Origin: Alphaproteobacteria bacterium
Lineage (GTDB): Bacteria; Myxococcota_A; UBA796; GCA-2862545
DNA length: 53,305 bases
Reading direction: 5' to 3'
Assembly (NCBI GenBank): GCA_020632885.1
Contig: JACKEQ010000036.1
Coordinates: 1 to 53,305 of the forward strand
Part shown: positions 39,551 through 47,106 of the stretch, in pieces
How positions within the stretch are numbered: position 1 is the first letter of the stretch
Layout: each line of letters starts with the position of its first letter
Made by a program: the position numbers and the translations under genes
The notes under the pieces: generated by a model
What the model was told of the DNA's origin: nothing
Database searches by the model: none
The model's input: only the letters and a program-made list of their open reading frames with translations

Positions 39551-41599
39551 ATGCAGCCGCCGGTCGCGCCCACCCGCCCCCACGTCCACACCGACCACGG
39601 CGTCGAGCGCCCGGACCCCTGGCACTGGCTGAAGGACCGGGAGGACCCCGCCACCCTCGCCTACATCGAGGCCGAGAACGCGTACACCTCCGAGGCCCTG
39701 GCCCCCCTCGAGCCCCTCCGGGAAGCCCTGTACGCCGAGATGCTCGGCCGGATCCAGGAGACCTGGACGTCCGTGAAGGTCCCCGACGGCACGTGGCGCT
39801 ACTACACGCGGACGGTCGAGGGGCAGGCCTACACGATCCACTGCCGGGAGCCCCTGGAGGGCGGCGAGGAGACCGTGCTGCTCGACGAGAACGCGCTCGC
39901 CGAGGGCTTCGACTTCTTCAGCCTCGGCGACCTCGAGACGAGCCCGGACCACACGCGGATCGCGTACACGTTCGACACCACGGGCGACGAGATCCACACG
40001 CTGGTCGTGCTGGACATCGCGACAGGCGAGGAGCTCGACCGGGTGCACGGCGTGAGCGCGAGCTTCACCTGGGGCAACGACAGCAACACGATCTACTGGC
40101 ACGAGATCGACAGCACCCAGCGGCCGTGGCGGGTGCGCGCGCGCTCCGTGCCCGGCGGCGAGGCCACCGACGACCCCATCCTCTACGAGGACCCCGACGG
40201 CCGCTTCTACGTCTGGATCCGCCGTACCCGACCTGGCCGCTTCCTGGTCGTGAACAGCGCGTCCTCGGAGACCTCCGAGCGCTGGCTGCTCGATGGTGAC
40301 GACCCGGGTGCCGGGCTGCGCTGTGTGCATCCGCGCACAGAGGGGCTCATCTACAAGGTGGAGGTCGACCACGAGGGCGTCTGGATCACCACCAACGACG
40401 GCGACGACCCCGACCGTCGCACGCCGGAGCTCCGGATCTATCGCACCCCCCTCGAGACGGCGCCCCGGGCGGACTGGACGCTCTGGCAGGAGACGCGCCG
40501 CGACGCGAGCCTGGAGGGGGTCCACGCCTTCCGGGACTTCGTGGTGGTCGAGGAGCGTCGGGACGGGAACATCCACCTCGTCGTGCACGAGCGCACAACG
40601 GGGGGCCGGTCGGAGGTCGCCATGGCGGAGACCTCGTACGTGGCGGGCATGGCGCGCAGCCCCGTCTACGACGGTCACTGGTTCCACTACACGTACAGCT
40701 CCATGGTGGCGCCACGCTCGATCTACCGGTTCGACGTCGACTCCGGCAGCTCCACGCTCCTCGAGCGGACCCCGGTGCCCGGGTACGACCCCGCGGCCTT
40801 CAGCTCGGCCCGCATCCACGCGACGGCCGACGACGGCACGGACGTCCCGATCTCGCTCGTGTGGAAGGGCGGCCCCGACCTCCCGCAGGACGCGCCCTGC
40901 ATGCTCTACGGCTACGGGTCCTACGGGCTCACCATCGAGCCCGTGTTCCGTACGGTGTGGACGAGCCTGACGGAGCGCGGGGTCGTGGTGGCCATCGCCC
41001 ACGTGCGGGGCGGCGGGTACCACGGACGGCGGTGGTACGAGGCGGCCAAGTTCCTCACGAAGATGGCGACCTTCGACGACTTCATCGCCGCCGGACGCCA
41101 CCTGGTGCAGGCGGGGATCACCCGGCCCGGGAAGCTCGGCATCATGGGCGGGAGTGCCGGCGGCATGCTCGTGGGAGCGGTGATGAACCGCGCACCGGAC
41201 CTCTGCACCGCGGTGGTCGCGGCCGTGCCCTTCGTGGACGTCGTGAGCACCATGCTGGACGCGAGCCTGCCGCTCACGACCGGCGAGTACCACGAGTGGG
41301 GCGACCCGAACGACCGCCTCTACTTCGACGCCATGCTGGCCTACAGCCCCTACGACAACGTGGCGGCCGTGGACTACCCGGACCTGCTCGTGATCAGCGG
41401 CCTGAACGACCCTCGCGTGCAGTACTGGGAGCCCACCAAGTGGGTCGCGAAGCTCCGGGCCACCGCCACGGGCGGCGAGGTGCTGCTGAAGACCCACATG
41501 GGCGCGGGTCACCAGGGGCAGTCCGGCCGGTACGGCTTCCTCCAGGACAAGGCGGAGGAGCTGGCCTGGCTGGTGTCGAAGATCGCACCCGCCGGGTGA
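39551..41599 (+). CDS. S9 prolyl oligopeptidase / oligopeptidase B
   Basis: The protein has 682 residues, normal family length, with no signal peptide, so it is cytoplasmic. The N-terminal D-P-W-H-W-L-K-D-R and the propeller region precede the alpha/beta-hydrolase domain. The catalytic triad is Ser535 in G-G-S-A-G-G, Asp620 in G-L-N-D-P-R-V and His654 in G-A-G-H-Q-G. The R-G-G-G-Y-H-G-R-R-W-Y segment is typical of the oligopeptidase B branch, which cleaves short peptides after basic residues; prolyl specificity cannot be excluded. The ATG has AAGGAGA upstream. Confidence 0.93.
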   Translation: MQPPVAPTRPHVHTDHGVERPDPWHWLKDREDPATLAYIEAENAYTSEALAPLEPLREALYAEMLGRIQETWTSVKVPDGTWRYYTRTVEGQAYTIHCREPLEGGEETVLLDENALAEGFDFFSLGDLETSPDHTRIAYTFDTTGDEIHTLVVLDIATGEELDRVHGVSASFTWGNDSNTIYWHEIDSTQRPWRVRARSVPGGEATDDPILYEDPDGRFYVWIRRTRPGRFLVVNSASSETSERWLLDGDDPGAGLRCVHPRTEGLIYKVEVDHEGVWITTNDGDDPDRRTPELRIYRTPLETAPRADWTLWQETRRDASLEGVHAFRDFVVVEERRDGNIHLVVHERTTGGRSEVAMAETSYVAGMARSPVYDGHWFHYTYSSMVAPRSIYRFDVDSGSSTLLERTPVPGYDPAAFSSARIHATADDGTDVPISLVWKGGPDLPQDAPCMLYGYGSYGLTIEPVFRTVWTSLTERGVVVAIAHVRGGGYHGRRWYEAAKFLTKMATFDDFIAAGRHLVQAGITRPGKLGIMGGSAGGMLVGAVMNRAPDLCTAVVAAVPFVDVVSTMLDASLPLTTGEYHEWGDPNDRLYFDAMLAYSPYDNVAAVDYPDLLVISGLNDPRVQYWEPTKWVAKLRATATGGEVLLKTHMGAGHQGQSGRYGFLQDKAEELAWLVSKIAPAG

Positions 41600-41605
41600 C
41601 GGGTG

Positions 41606-42229
41606 CTACAGGCCGACCTCGGCGTCCAGCGCCATGTCGCCCTCGAGCTCGATGGTCATCGGCGTGGACGTCGCGGGGAGCGAGCTCACCGGGAGCCGCA
41701 GCATGGCCGCACCCGTGCCGTCGAGGGAGCCCGTGCCCTGGACGGCCGCGTTGATGACCGCGATCTGGCCCGTGCCCAGCGGGAGGGTGACCGGCGCCGG
41801 GAGGAGCACCTGCAGGTCGACGCCCGTGGCGGAGTAGAGCGTGTCGCCGCCCACCTCGAGGTCCATCGCCCACTCCGGGATGGTCGGCAGCGACACCGGC
41901 GCACCGGCATCGTCCACCACCGCGATGCGGTCGAGGGTCAGCGTGGCAGCCGTGACCGTGATGTTCTCGCGGTCCACCGGACGGCCGTCGAGGGCGCGAT
42001 CCAGCTCGGCATCGAGGTCCTCCTGGGAGGCCAGCGTGCCCGTCCAGGTGACGTCCACCCGGCAGACGTCGCCCTCCAGGGTGAGCGTGAACGTGGAGAC
42101 GTTCCCGTCGTCGTCGCGGGTGCCCGTGCCCTCGCAGGACTGGTCGAGGTCCATGCCCATGCCGACCTCGCTACGGAGGCTGGTGGACACGGGGATGGTG
42201 CAGGCGGCGAGAAGGATGCCGAGGATCAT
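41606..42229 (-). CDS. Lipoprotein of unknown function
   Basis: The protein has 207 residues. The ATG at 42229 (GGAGA upstream) starts M-I-L-G-I-L-L-A-A-C-T, a compact lipobox. The mature protein looks all-beta, with D-Q-S-C-E-G and V-C-R-V-D probably forming a disulfide, and a long central region with alternating hydrophobics (L-Q-V-L-L-P-A-P-V-T-L-P). No family recognised. It lies downstream of another lipoprotein gene on the same strand (55-bp gap) and converges on the S9 peptidase gene with 6 bp between stops. Confidence 0.65.
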   Translation of the reverse strand: MILGILLAACTIPVSTSLRSEVGMGMDLDQSCEGTGTRDDDGNVSTFTLTLEGDVCRVDVTWTGTLASQEDLDAELDRALDGRPVDRENITVTAATLTLDRIAVVDDAGAPVSLPTIPEWAMDLEVGGDTLYSATGVDLQVLLPAPVTLPLGTGQIAVINAAVQGTGSLDGTGAAMLRLPVSSLPATSTPMTIELEGDMALDAEVGL

Positions 42230-42284
42230 GGCGTCTCCGGGTTCGGGTCCAGCCAGACTACATCGGACCGGACACTTCGCCAAT

Positions 42285-42896
42285 TCAGGGCGATGTCAGG
42301 GCGCCTACGCCCTCGAGGGAGCAGTCGTCCCCGACACACCCCTCGAACGCGAGCGTGGCCGCCAGATCCCGGGTCACCGCACCGTCGAGCCGGACGCGCA
42401 CGTCCGCTCCCGGGTCGAACGTCCGCGGCGTCGCGTCGCCCGTCCACTCCGCCGCGGCCAGCGCGATCTGCACGTCACCGTCGGTCCCCACCGACAGGTA
42501 CCCCGCGAACGAGCCCGCCAGGACGGGGGACACGTCGAGCTCCGCCGTGACCTGCCCCACCAGGCTGGCCGGACAGGCCCCCTCGCGCACGTGGGTCCAG
42601 CGCTGCGCCGCGACCGTCAGGGTGCCCGGGGTCGCGCCGTCGAGCGTGACCGACGGGAAGGCCAGCCGCTCCAGCACGTCCGCCCCGCTGAACGCGAGGT
42701 CCGGGTACACCGCGCGCTCCTCGACGATCTCGGTGTCGCAGCCGCTGTCCAGGATGCCCTCCGAGCCCACCTGCACGCCCGCCGCGCGGGGCGCGTCGCC
42801 CGTGTCGTCCGTCGGCGACGGGCTGCCGGACGGTGTGGTGGGCTCGCAGCCGAGGACGGCGAGCAGGCAGAGGGTGGGCAGCATGAGGTCTCGCAT
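42285..42896 (-). CDS. Lipoprotein of unknown function
   Basis: The protein has 203 residues. The start M-R-D-L-M-L-P-T-L-C-L-L-A-V-L-G-C-E gives a good lipobox (A-V-L-G-C). A TATCGT box six bases before this ATG supports it over the ATG four codons later. A Ser/Pro/Thr linker follows, then a beta-rich domain with Cys pairs (S-G-C-D-T-E, G-C-V-G-D-D-C). It is similar in layout to the next lipoprotein gene but not clearly homologous. The divergent neighbour, 101 bp away, is a helix-turn-helix regulator. Function unknown. Confidence 0.65.
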   Translation of the reverse strand: MRDLMLPTLCLLAVLGCEPTTPSGSPSPTDDTGDAPRAAGVQVGSEGILDSGCDTEIVEERAVYPDLAFSGADVLERLAFPSVTLDGATPGTLTVAAQRWTHVREGACPASLVGQVTAELDVSPVLAGSFAGYLSVGTDGDVQIALAAAEWTGDATPRTFDPGADVRVRLDGAVTRDLAATLAFEGCVGDDCSLEGVGALTSP

Positions 42897-42902
42897 GCTC
42901 CG

Positions 42903-42908
42903 ACGATA
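42903..42908 (-). promoter_or_regulatory. Likely -10 box TATCGT, leaderless lipoprotein start
   Basis: Identical in sequence and spacing (6 nt to the start codon) to the box before the flavoprotein at 18869. Confidence 0.45.
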
Positions 42909-42997
42909 GGCGAACCCCGGCCGACCCACCACCCGGGTGTGCCGAAACCGTACGCCGAGATCGGGTGCTCATGTCCGGAAACGGGATAGTCGTGCCC

Positions 42998-43930
42998 ATG
43001 GACCAGGCCGCACGCGAGCTCCTCCGGGCCCTGCGGGGCCCCCGATCCCAGGTCGCCTTCAGCCGTCGCCTCGGCTACCGCGGCAACGTCGCGGCCAAGT
43101 GGGAGGGCGGGCATCGCTTCCCCACGTTCGCCGAGACCATGCGGGCCGCCGAGCGGGTCGGCATCGACGTGCCTGCCGCCCTCGCCACCTTCCACGCCGC
43201 CAGCGCTAGCGCCTGGGACCCCGAGGACATCTCCGCGTGGCTCCAGGAGCTCCAGGGCAGCACGAACCAGGCGGAGCTCGCGCGGCGCTCGGGGCTCTCC
43301 CGGCAGCAGGTCGGACGCCTCGTCTCGGGCAGGGTGCGCGGGCGTCTGCCCGAGGTGCTGGCGCTGGTGGACGCCATGACCGGCCGTGTGCCCGAGCTGG
43401 TGGGGGCGCTGGTGCCCATCGGGGACGTGCCGTCCCTGGCCCACGAGGCACGCGTGCGCTTCGCCCTCGCGCGGCTGGCCTTCTCCCACCCCTGGTCCAT
43501 CGCGGCGCGGGCGTGGCTGGACACCCGGGGTCGGGTCCAGCGACGGGACGCGGCGGGCGAGATGTCGCGGGCCCTGGGCCTGCCCCCCGCGGACGCAGCG
43601 GACCTCGTGGAGGTGCTGGTGGACGCGGGGGCGGCGCTGGTCGAGGGCCGCTGGTTGGTGCCCGCACCCCCGGCGACGGTCGAGCTGGTGGCCACGCCGG
43701 AGGACATCCGGGGCATCCGGGCACACTGGGCGGCCGTGAGCGCCGAGCGGGTCGCGCGGGGCGAGCCGGGCGACCTGTTCTCCTTCAACGTCTTCGCGGT
43801 GGGCCGGGACGACCTGGAGCGCGTGAAGGACGCGCAGCGCCGGTTCTATCGGGAGGTCCGCGCCATCGTCGCGGACAGCCCGCCGGAGGTCGCGGCCCTG
43901 CTCGTGGTGCACACGGCACCCTTCGACTGA
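42998..43930 (+). CDS. DUF4423/TIGR02147-type regulator with two helix-turn-helix segments
   Basis: The protein has 310 residues from the ATG at 42998; in-frame GTG 42965 and ATG 42971 are less likely because the family-like sequence begins at M-D-Q-A-A-R-E-L-L-R. Residues 18-42 (Q-V-A-F-S-R-R-L-G-Y...W-E-G-G-H-R-F-P) look like an HTH_3-type DNA-binding helix pair. Residues 90-113 (Q-A-E-L-A-R-R-S-G-L-S-R-Q-Q-V-G-R-L-V) look like a second. The C-terminal half ends F-S-F-N-V-F-A-V-G...F-Y-R-E-V-R-A-I-V-A, as in the DUF4423 family common in Myxococcota and Fibrobacterota. It probably regulates the divergent lipoprotein or itself; this is inferred from position. Confidence 0.75.
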   Translation: MDQAARELLRALRGPRSQVAFSRRLGYRGNVAAKWEGGHRFPTFAETMRAAERVGIDVPAALATFHAASASAWDPEDISAWLQELQGSTNQAELARRSGLSRQQVGRLVSGRVRGRLPEVLALVDAMTGRVPELVGALVPIGDVPSLAHEARVRFALARLAFSHPWSIAARAWLDTRGRVQRRDAAGEMSRALGLPPADAADLVEVLVDAGAALVEGRWLVPAPPATVELVATPEDIRGIRAHWAAVSAERVARGEPGDLFSFNVFAVGRDDLERVKDAQRRFYREVRAIVADSPPEVAALLVVHTAPFD

Positions 43931-43949
43931 CCCGCGTTAGGGCGACGCC

Positions 43950-45371
43950 ATGACGCACCGCTCCTTCGACGTGCTCGTCGCCGGGGCCGGGTTCGGCGGG
44001 CTGTCCGCCGCGCTGCACCTGGCCGAGCAGGGTCGGTCCGTCTGCGTCTGCGAGAAGCTCGCCTACGCCGGGGGCTGCGCGTCGACGTTCCAGCGCGACG
44101 GCGCCTGGTACGAGGCCGGGGCCACCATGTTCGCCGGGTTCGACGAGGGAGGCTGGATGCGGCACCTCGTCCGGCGCTTCCGGCTGGACGTCGACATCGT
44201 GCCGCTCGACCCGGTCGCGGGCTTCCGGTCCCCGGGCCTCCGCGTGGAGGTCCCGGCCGACCGGCACACCTTCGTGGAGACCATGGCGTCCCTCCCCGGG
44301 GCTCCAGGCCCGTCGGTACGGGCGTTCTTCGAGGAGGTCCGATCGACGGCGGACGTGCTCTGGGCGCTGTTCTCACGCCCCGAACGGCTACCGCCCTTCA
44401 CGCTGCCCGCGCTCCTGCACCATGTCCGCAGCCTGCCGGACCTGCTGCCCCTGGTGCGCGGGGTGGGACGTCCGCTGACGGCGCGGCTCGCGGCCCACGG
44501 TCTGGCCGGCTTCGAGCCTCTGCGCCTCTGGCTGGATGCCGTGTGCCAGATCACCGTGCAGACCTCCGCGGACCGGGCCGAGGCGCCCGTCGCGATGGCC
44601 GCCGTGGATTACTTCTTCCGCGGGACGGCCCACGTGGGCGGGGGCATCGGGCGGCTGGCGGACGCGATGGTCCAGGCCATCCGGGCGCGCGGAGGCGAGG
44701 TCGTGCTCGCCAATCGCGTGAGAGCTCTGGAGCGGGTCACCGACGGCTGGCGCGTGCAGACCCGCCGGTTCGACGCTCGGGCCCGGACGGTCGTGGCCGG
44801 CCTGCTGCCCCAGGACGTCGATCGGCTGCGGGGGATCGAGCCGTCCGGACGTCGTGTGCAGGCGGTCCGCGAGGGCTGGGGTGCGGCGATGCTCTACCTC
44901 CGGGTCGACGGGGCGGGCGGGGCGCACCACCTGCAGTGCGTGCTGGATCCGTCCCTCCCGCTGGTGGAGGGGAACCTGGTCCTGGTGTCGGTCGGTGCGG
45001 GCGACCGACCGGGCCCACGGACGGCGACCGTGTCGACCCACATCCGTCTGGGCGAGGGCCTGCCCGACCGGGTCGCGCAGGTGCAGGCCCGGATGCGCGC
45101 GAACGTCGGGCAGAACGCGCCGGAGCTGCGCATCGGGCACGTCATGACGGCTTCCCCGCGCACCTTCGAGCGCTTCACGGGCCGGGAGGACGGGCTCGTG
45201 GGAGGGGTGCCGCGCGTCGCGGGTCTACGGGGCTACCTGGACCTGTGGCCGGTCGAGCACACCCGCGACCTGTGGCTCGTGGGCGACAGCGTGTTCCCGG
45301 GCCAGAGCGTGCTCGCGGTGACGGTGGCGGGCCACCGGGTGGCGGCAGCGATCGACCGTCGCACCACCTGA
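43950..45371 (+). CDS. FAD-dependent phytoene-desaturase/carotenoid-isomerase-like oxidoreductase
   Basis: The protein has 473 residues. The N-terminal FAD motif G-A-G-F-G-G-L-S-A-A (12-21) is followed by E-K and A-G-G-C-A-S-T-F, as in CrtI/CrtH-type enzymes. The central H-V-G-G-G-I-G-R-L-A-D-A-M and the C-terminal L-W-L-V-G-D-S-V-F-P-G-Q-S-V-L-A-V are the superfamily substrate and FAD-closing motifs. It probably acts on a polyene or related lipid. No other carotenoid gene (crtB, crtE) is in the window, so the pathway is not shown. It lies 19 bp after the regulator, with TAGGGC six bases before its ATG. Confidence 0.83.
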   Translation: MTHRSFDVLVAGAGFGGLSAALHLAEQGRSVCVCEKLAYAGGCASTFQRDGAWYEAGATMFAGFDEGGWMRHLVRRFRLDVDIVPLDPVAGFRSPGLRVEVPADRHTFVETMASLPGAPGPSVRAFFEEVRSTADVLWALFSRPERLPPFTLPALLHHVRSLPDLLPLVRGVGRPLTARLAAHGLAGFEPLRLWLDAVCQITVQTSADRAEAPVAMAAVDYFFRGTAHVGGGIGRLADAMVQAIRARGGEVVLANRVRALERVTDGWRVQTRRFDARARTVVAGLLPQDVDRLRGIEPSGRRVQAVREGWGAAMLYLRVDGAGGAHHLQCVLDPSLPLVEGNLVLVSVGAGDRPGPRTATVSTHIRLGEGLPDRVAQVQARMRANVGQNAPELRIGHVMTASPRTFERFTGREDGLVGGVPRVAGLRGYLDLWPVEHTRDLWLVGDSVFPGQSVLAVTVAGHRVAAAIDRRTT

Positions 45372-45433
45372 CCGCATTCACACCCTTCGCGGAGCGCGCA
45401 CCATCGGCATAGGGAGAACCCCCGGAGGTCGAC

Positions 45434-46348
45434 ATGCTGCTGCTCACCACCGCCGCCCTCGCCGGCGACATCGCCTGGAGCTGGGACGAAGGTGTCCAGC
45501 ACCGCTACCACATCGTGAACAAGGTCGAGCTCTCGGAGGTCTTCTGGATGCGTTCCGAGACCAACGAGGAGCGACGCGCCATCGGCTGGACGTCCGAGTG
45601 GGACCTGCTCTGCACCGGCAAGGGCCCCGAGAGCAAGAAGACCTTCCTCGTGAGCTGCCAGATCGACCAGCTTCGCATCGAGGCCGTCCCGAACGCCCAG
45701 AGCGACATCGGCGACCTGCAGGGCATCCTCGACGAGTGGGACGACCGCCTCGTCGGCGCCAGCGTGAACCTCACCGTCCACGGGTCCGGCCACATCACCG
45801 ACATCGAGCTCGAGGACGTGAAGCGCGACCACCAGAACGACCGGTCGCGCGAGATGGTCGTGTCCATGCGCATGTTCGTCGAGCGAGCCGTGGCTGGCCT
45901 CGAGGTGTCGCTGCCCAAGAACGGCGAACCCGTCGAGGGCGGCTGGCCCGCGAAGGTCCCCCGCCTCCTCTCGGTGCCCTCCAGCGTCGGCACGGTGGGC
46001 GGGGCCGATGTCATCAGCAAGCTCACCGAGCAGAAGGGCGACCTCGTCACCATCGAGACCGCGTACGAGGGCGTCCGCGGGCCCGCCGTCGACACCGACG
46101 CCGACGGTCGCTCCGCCAACGGCGTCAACCTGTGGGCCATGAAGGGCTTCTCGCGCTGGCAGCTCAACACCCGGGTGGGCGTGGTCACCAGGGTGGAGAC
46201 CCTCTGCGAGGGCACGCTCACGCCATCCTCCGCGCTCGCCATCCAGGCCGCACCGAGCCCGTACATCCAGGCCATCACGGTCCAGCGCCGCGGTCCGGCG
46301 AACCCCCTGGAGCCCTTCGGGCCCAACACGGTGATGAAGCGTGAGTGA
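45434..46348 (+). CDS. Secreted protein of unknown function
   Basis: The protein has 304 residues. The ATG has GGAGG at 45424-45428. M-L-L-L-T-T-A-A-L-A-G-D is a short signal peptide. The mature part begins W-S-W-D-E-G-V-Q-H-R-Y-H-I and contains a paired Cys region (L-L-C-T-G...V-S-C-Q-I). Its beta-strand-rich pattern is reminiscent of DUF6263-like secreted proteins that measure as beta-sandwiches; this is a weak match. It overlaps the following Pth2-fusion gene by eight bases, so the two are coupled. Confidence 0.6.
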   Translation: MLLLTTAALAGDIAWSWDEGVQHRYHIVNKVELSEVFWMRSETNEERRAIGWTSEWDLLCTGKGPESKKTFLVSCQIDQLRIEAVPNAQSDIGDLQGILDEWDDRLVGASVNLTVHGSGHITDIELEDVKRDHQNDRSREMVVSMRMFVERAVAGLEVSLPKNGEPVEGGWPAKVPRLLSVPSSVGTVGGADVISKLTEQKGDLVTIETAYEGVRGPAVDTDADGRSANGVNLWAMKGFSRWQLNTRVGVVTRVETLCEGTLTPSSALAIQAAPSPYIQAITVQRRGPANPLEPFGPNTVMKRE

Positions 46349-47066
46349 GGTGTTCGGGGTCTGGGAGCACCCCCCCAACGCGGACCTCCCGGCCCACGCG
46401 GCCCTCTGCCTGCTCGACCGCGGTGACGCCGTGCGCCTCTACCTGCGCATGACGATCCAGGGTCAGCAGCTCGTCTCCGACACCGTCCTGCCCCTGGACG
46501 GCTCGCGCGTCGGCATGGGGGACAGCACCGTCGTGGCACGCCGGGAGCACGGCGCGCTGGTGCTGGAGCGCGAAGGGGGCGGCACTCCCGCCGGTCGCAC
46601 CCGCTACGAGCGCGTCGAGGAAGGCCTCCTCGAGCGCCACGAGGGCGGCACCGAGCACCTCTACCTGCCCTCGAGCACCAAGCAGGTCCTCGTGTACCGG
46701 CGCGAGCTCCAGATGCGGAAGGGCAAGATCGCAGCCCAGTGCGCCCACGGCTCGATGGCGGTGTTCTTCCGCCGCGACCCCGTGCGGGCCGGGCGCCTCG
46801 ACATCCCCCTCGACGGGCCGATGGAGCACTGGAGCCGCGGGAGCTTCGCGAAGGTGGTGCTCTCCGTGGAGACCGAGGACGAGCTCCTCACGATCCACCG
46901 CGAGGCCCAGGCGAGCGGGTTGCCCACCGCCATCATCACGGACGCCGGTCGCACGGAGTTCAAGGGCGTGCCCACGCGCACCGTCGTCGCCGTGGGCCCG
47001 GCAGTGCTCGGCGAGATCGACAGGATCACGGGCAAGGACGGCCTGGTGGCCTGCAAGCTGGCCTGA
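46341..47066 (+). CDS. Pth2-type peptidyl-tRNA hydrolase fused to an N-terminal lipocalin-like domain
   Basis: The protein has 241 residues. The GTG at 46341 overlaps the previous gene by eight bases. Residues 114-241 match the Pth2 family, which frees tRNA from stalled peptidyl-tRNA: K-Q-V-L-V-Y-R-R-E-L, the signature G-K-I-A-A-Q-C-A-H-G (128-137), T-A-I-I-T-D-A-G-R-T-E and T-V-V-A-V-G-P. Residues 1-113 are an extra beta-rich domain (V-F-G-V-W-E-H-P-P, L-P-L-D-G, R-T-R-Y-E-R-V) that looks lipocalin-like. Pth2 is mainly archaeal and eukaryotic; most bacteria use unrelated Pth1. No signal peptide, so cytoplasmic. Confidence 0.85.
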   Translation: MSEVFGVWEHPPNADLPAHAALCLLDRGDAVRLYLRMTIQGQQLVSDTVLPLDGSRVGMGDSTVVARREHGALVLEREGGGTPAGRTRYERVEEGLLERHEGGTEHLYLPSSTKQVLVYRRELQMRKGKIAAQCAHGSMAVFFRRDPVRAGRLDIPLDGPMEHWSRGSFAKVVLSVETEDELLTIHREAQASGLPTAIITDAGRTEFKGVPTRTVVAVGPAVLGEIDRITGKDGLVACKLA

Positions 47067-47106
47067 GGGTCGGGTATACAACGTGCCCGCCACCGGAGCC
47101 TCCGTG

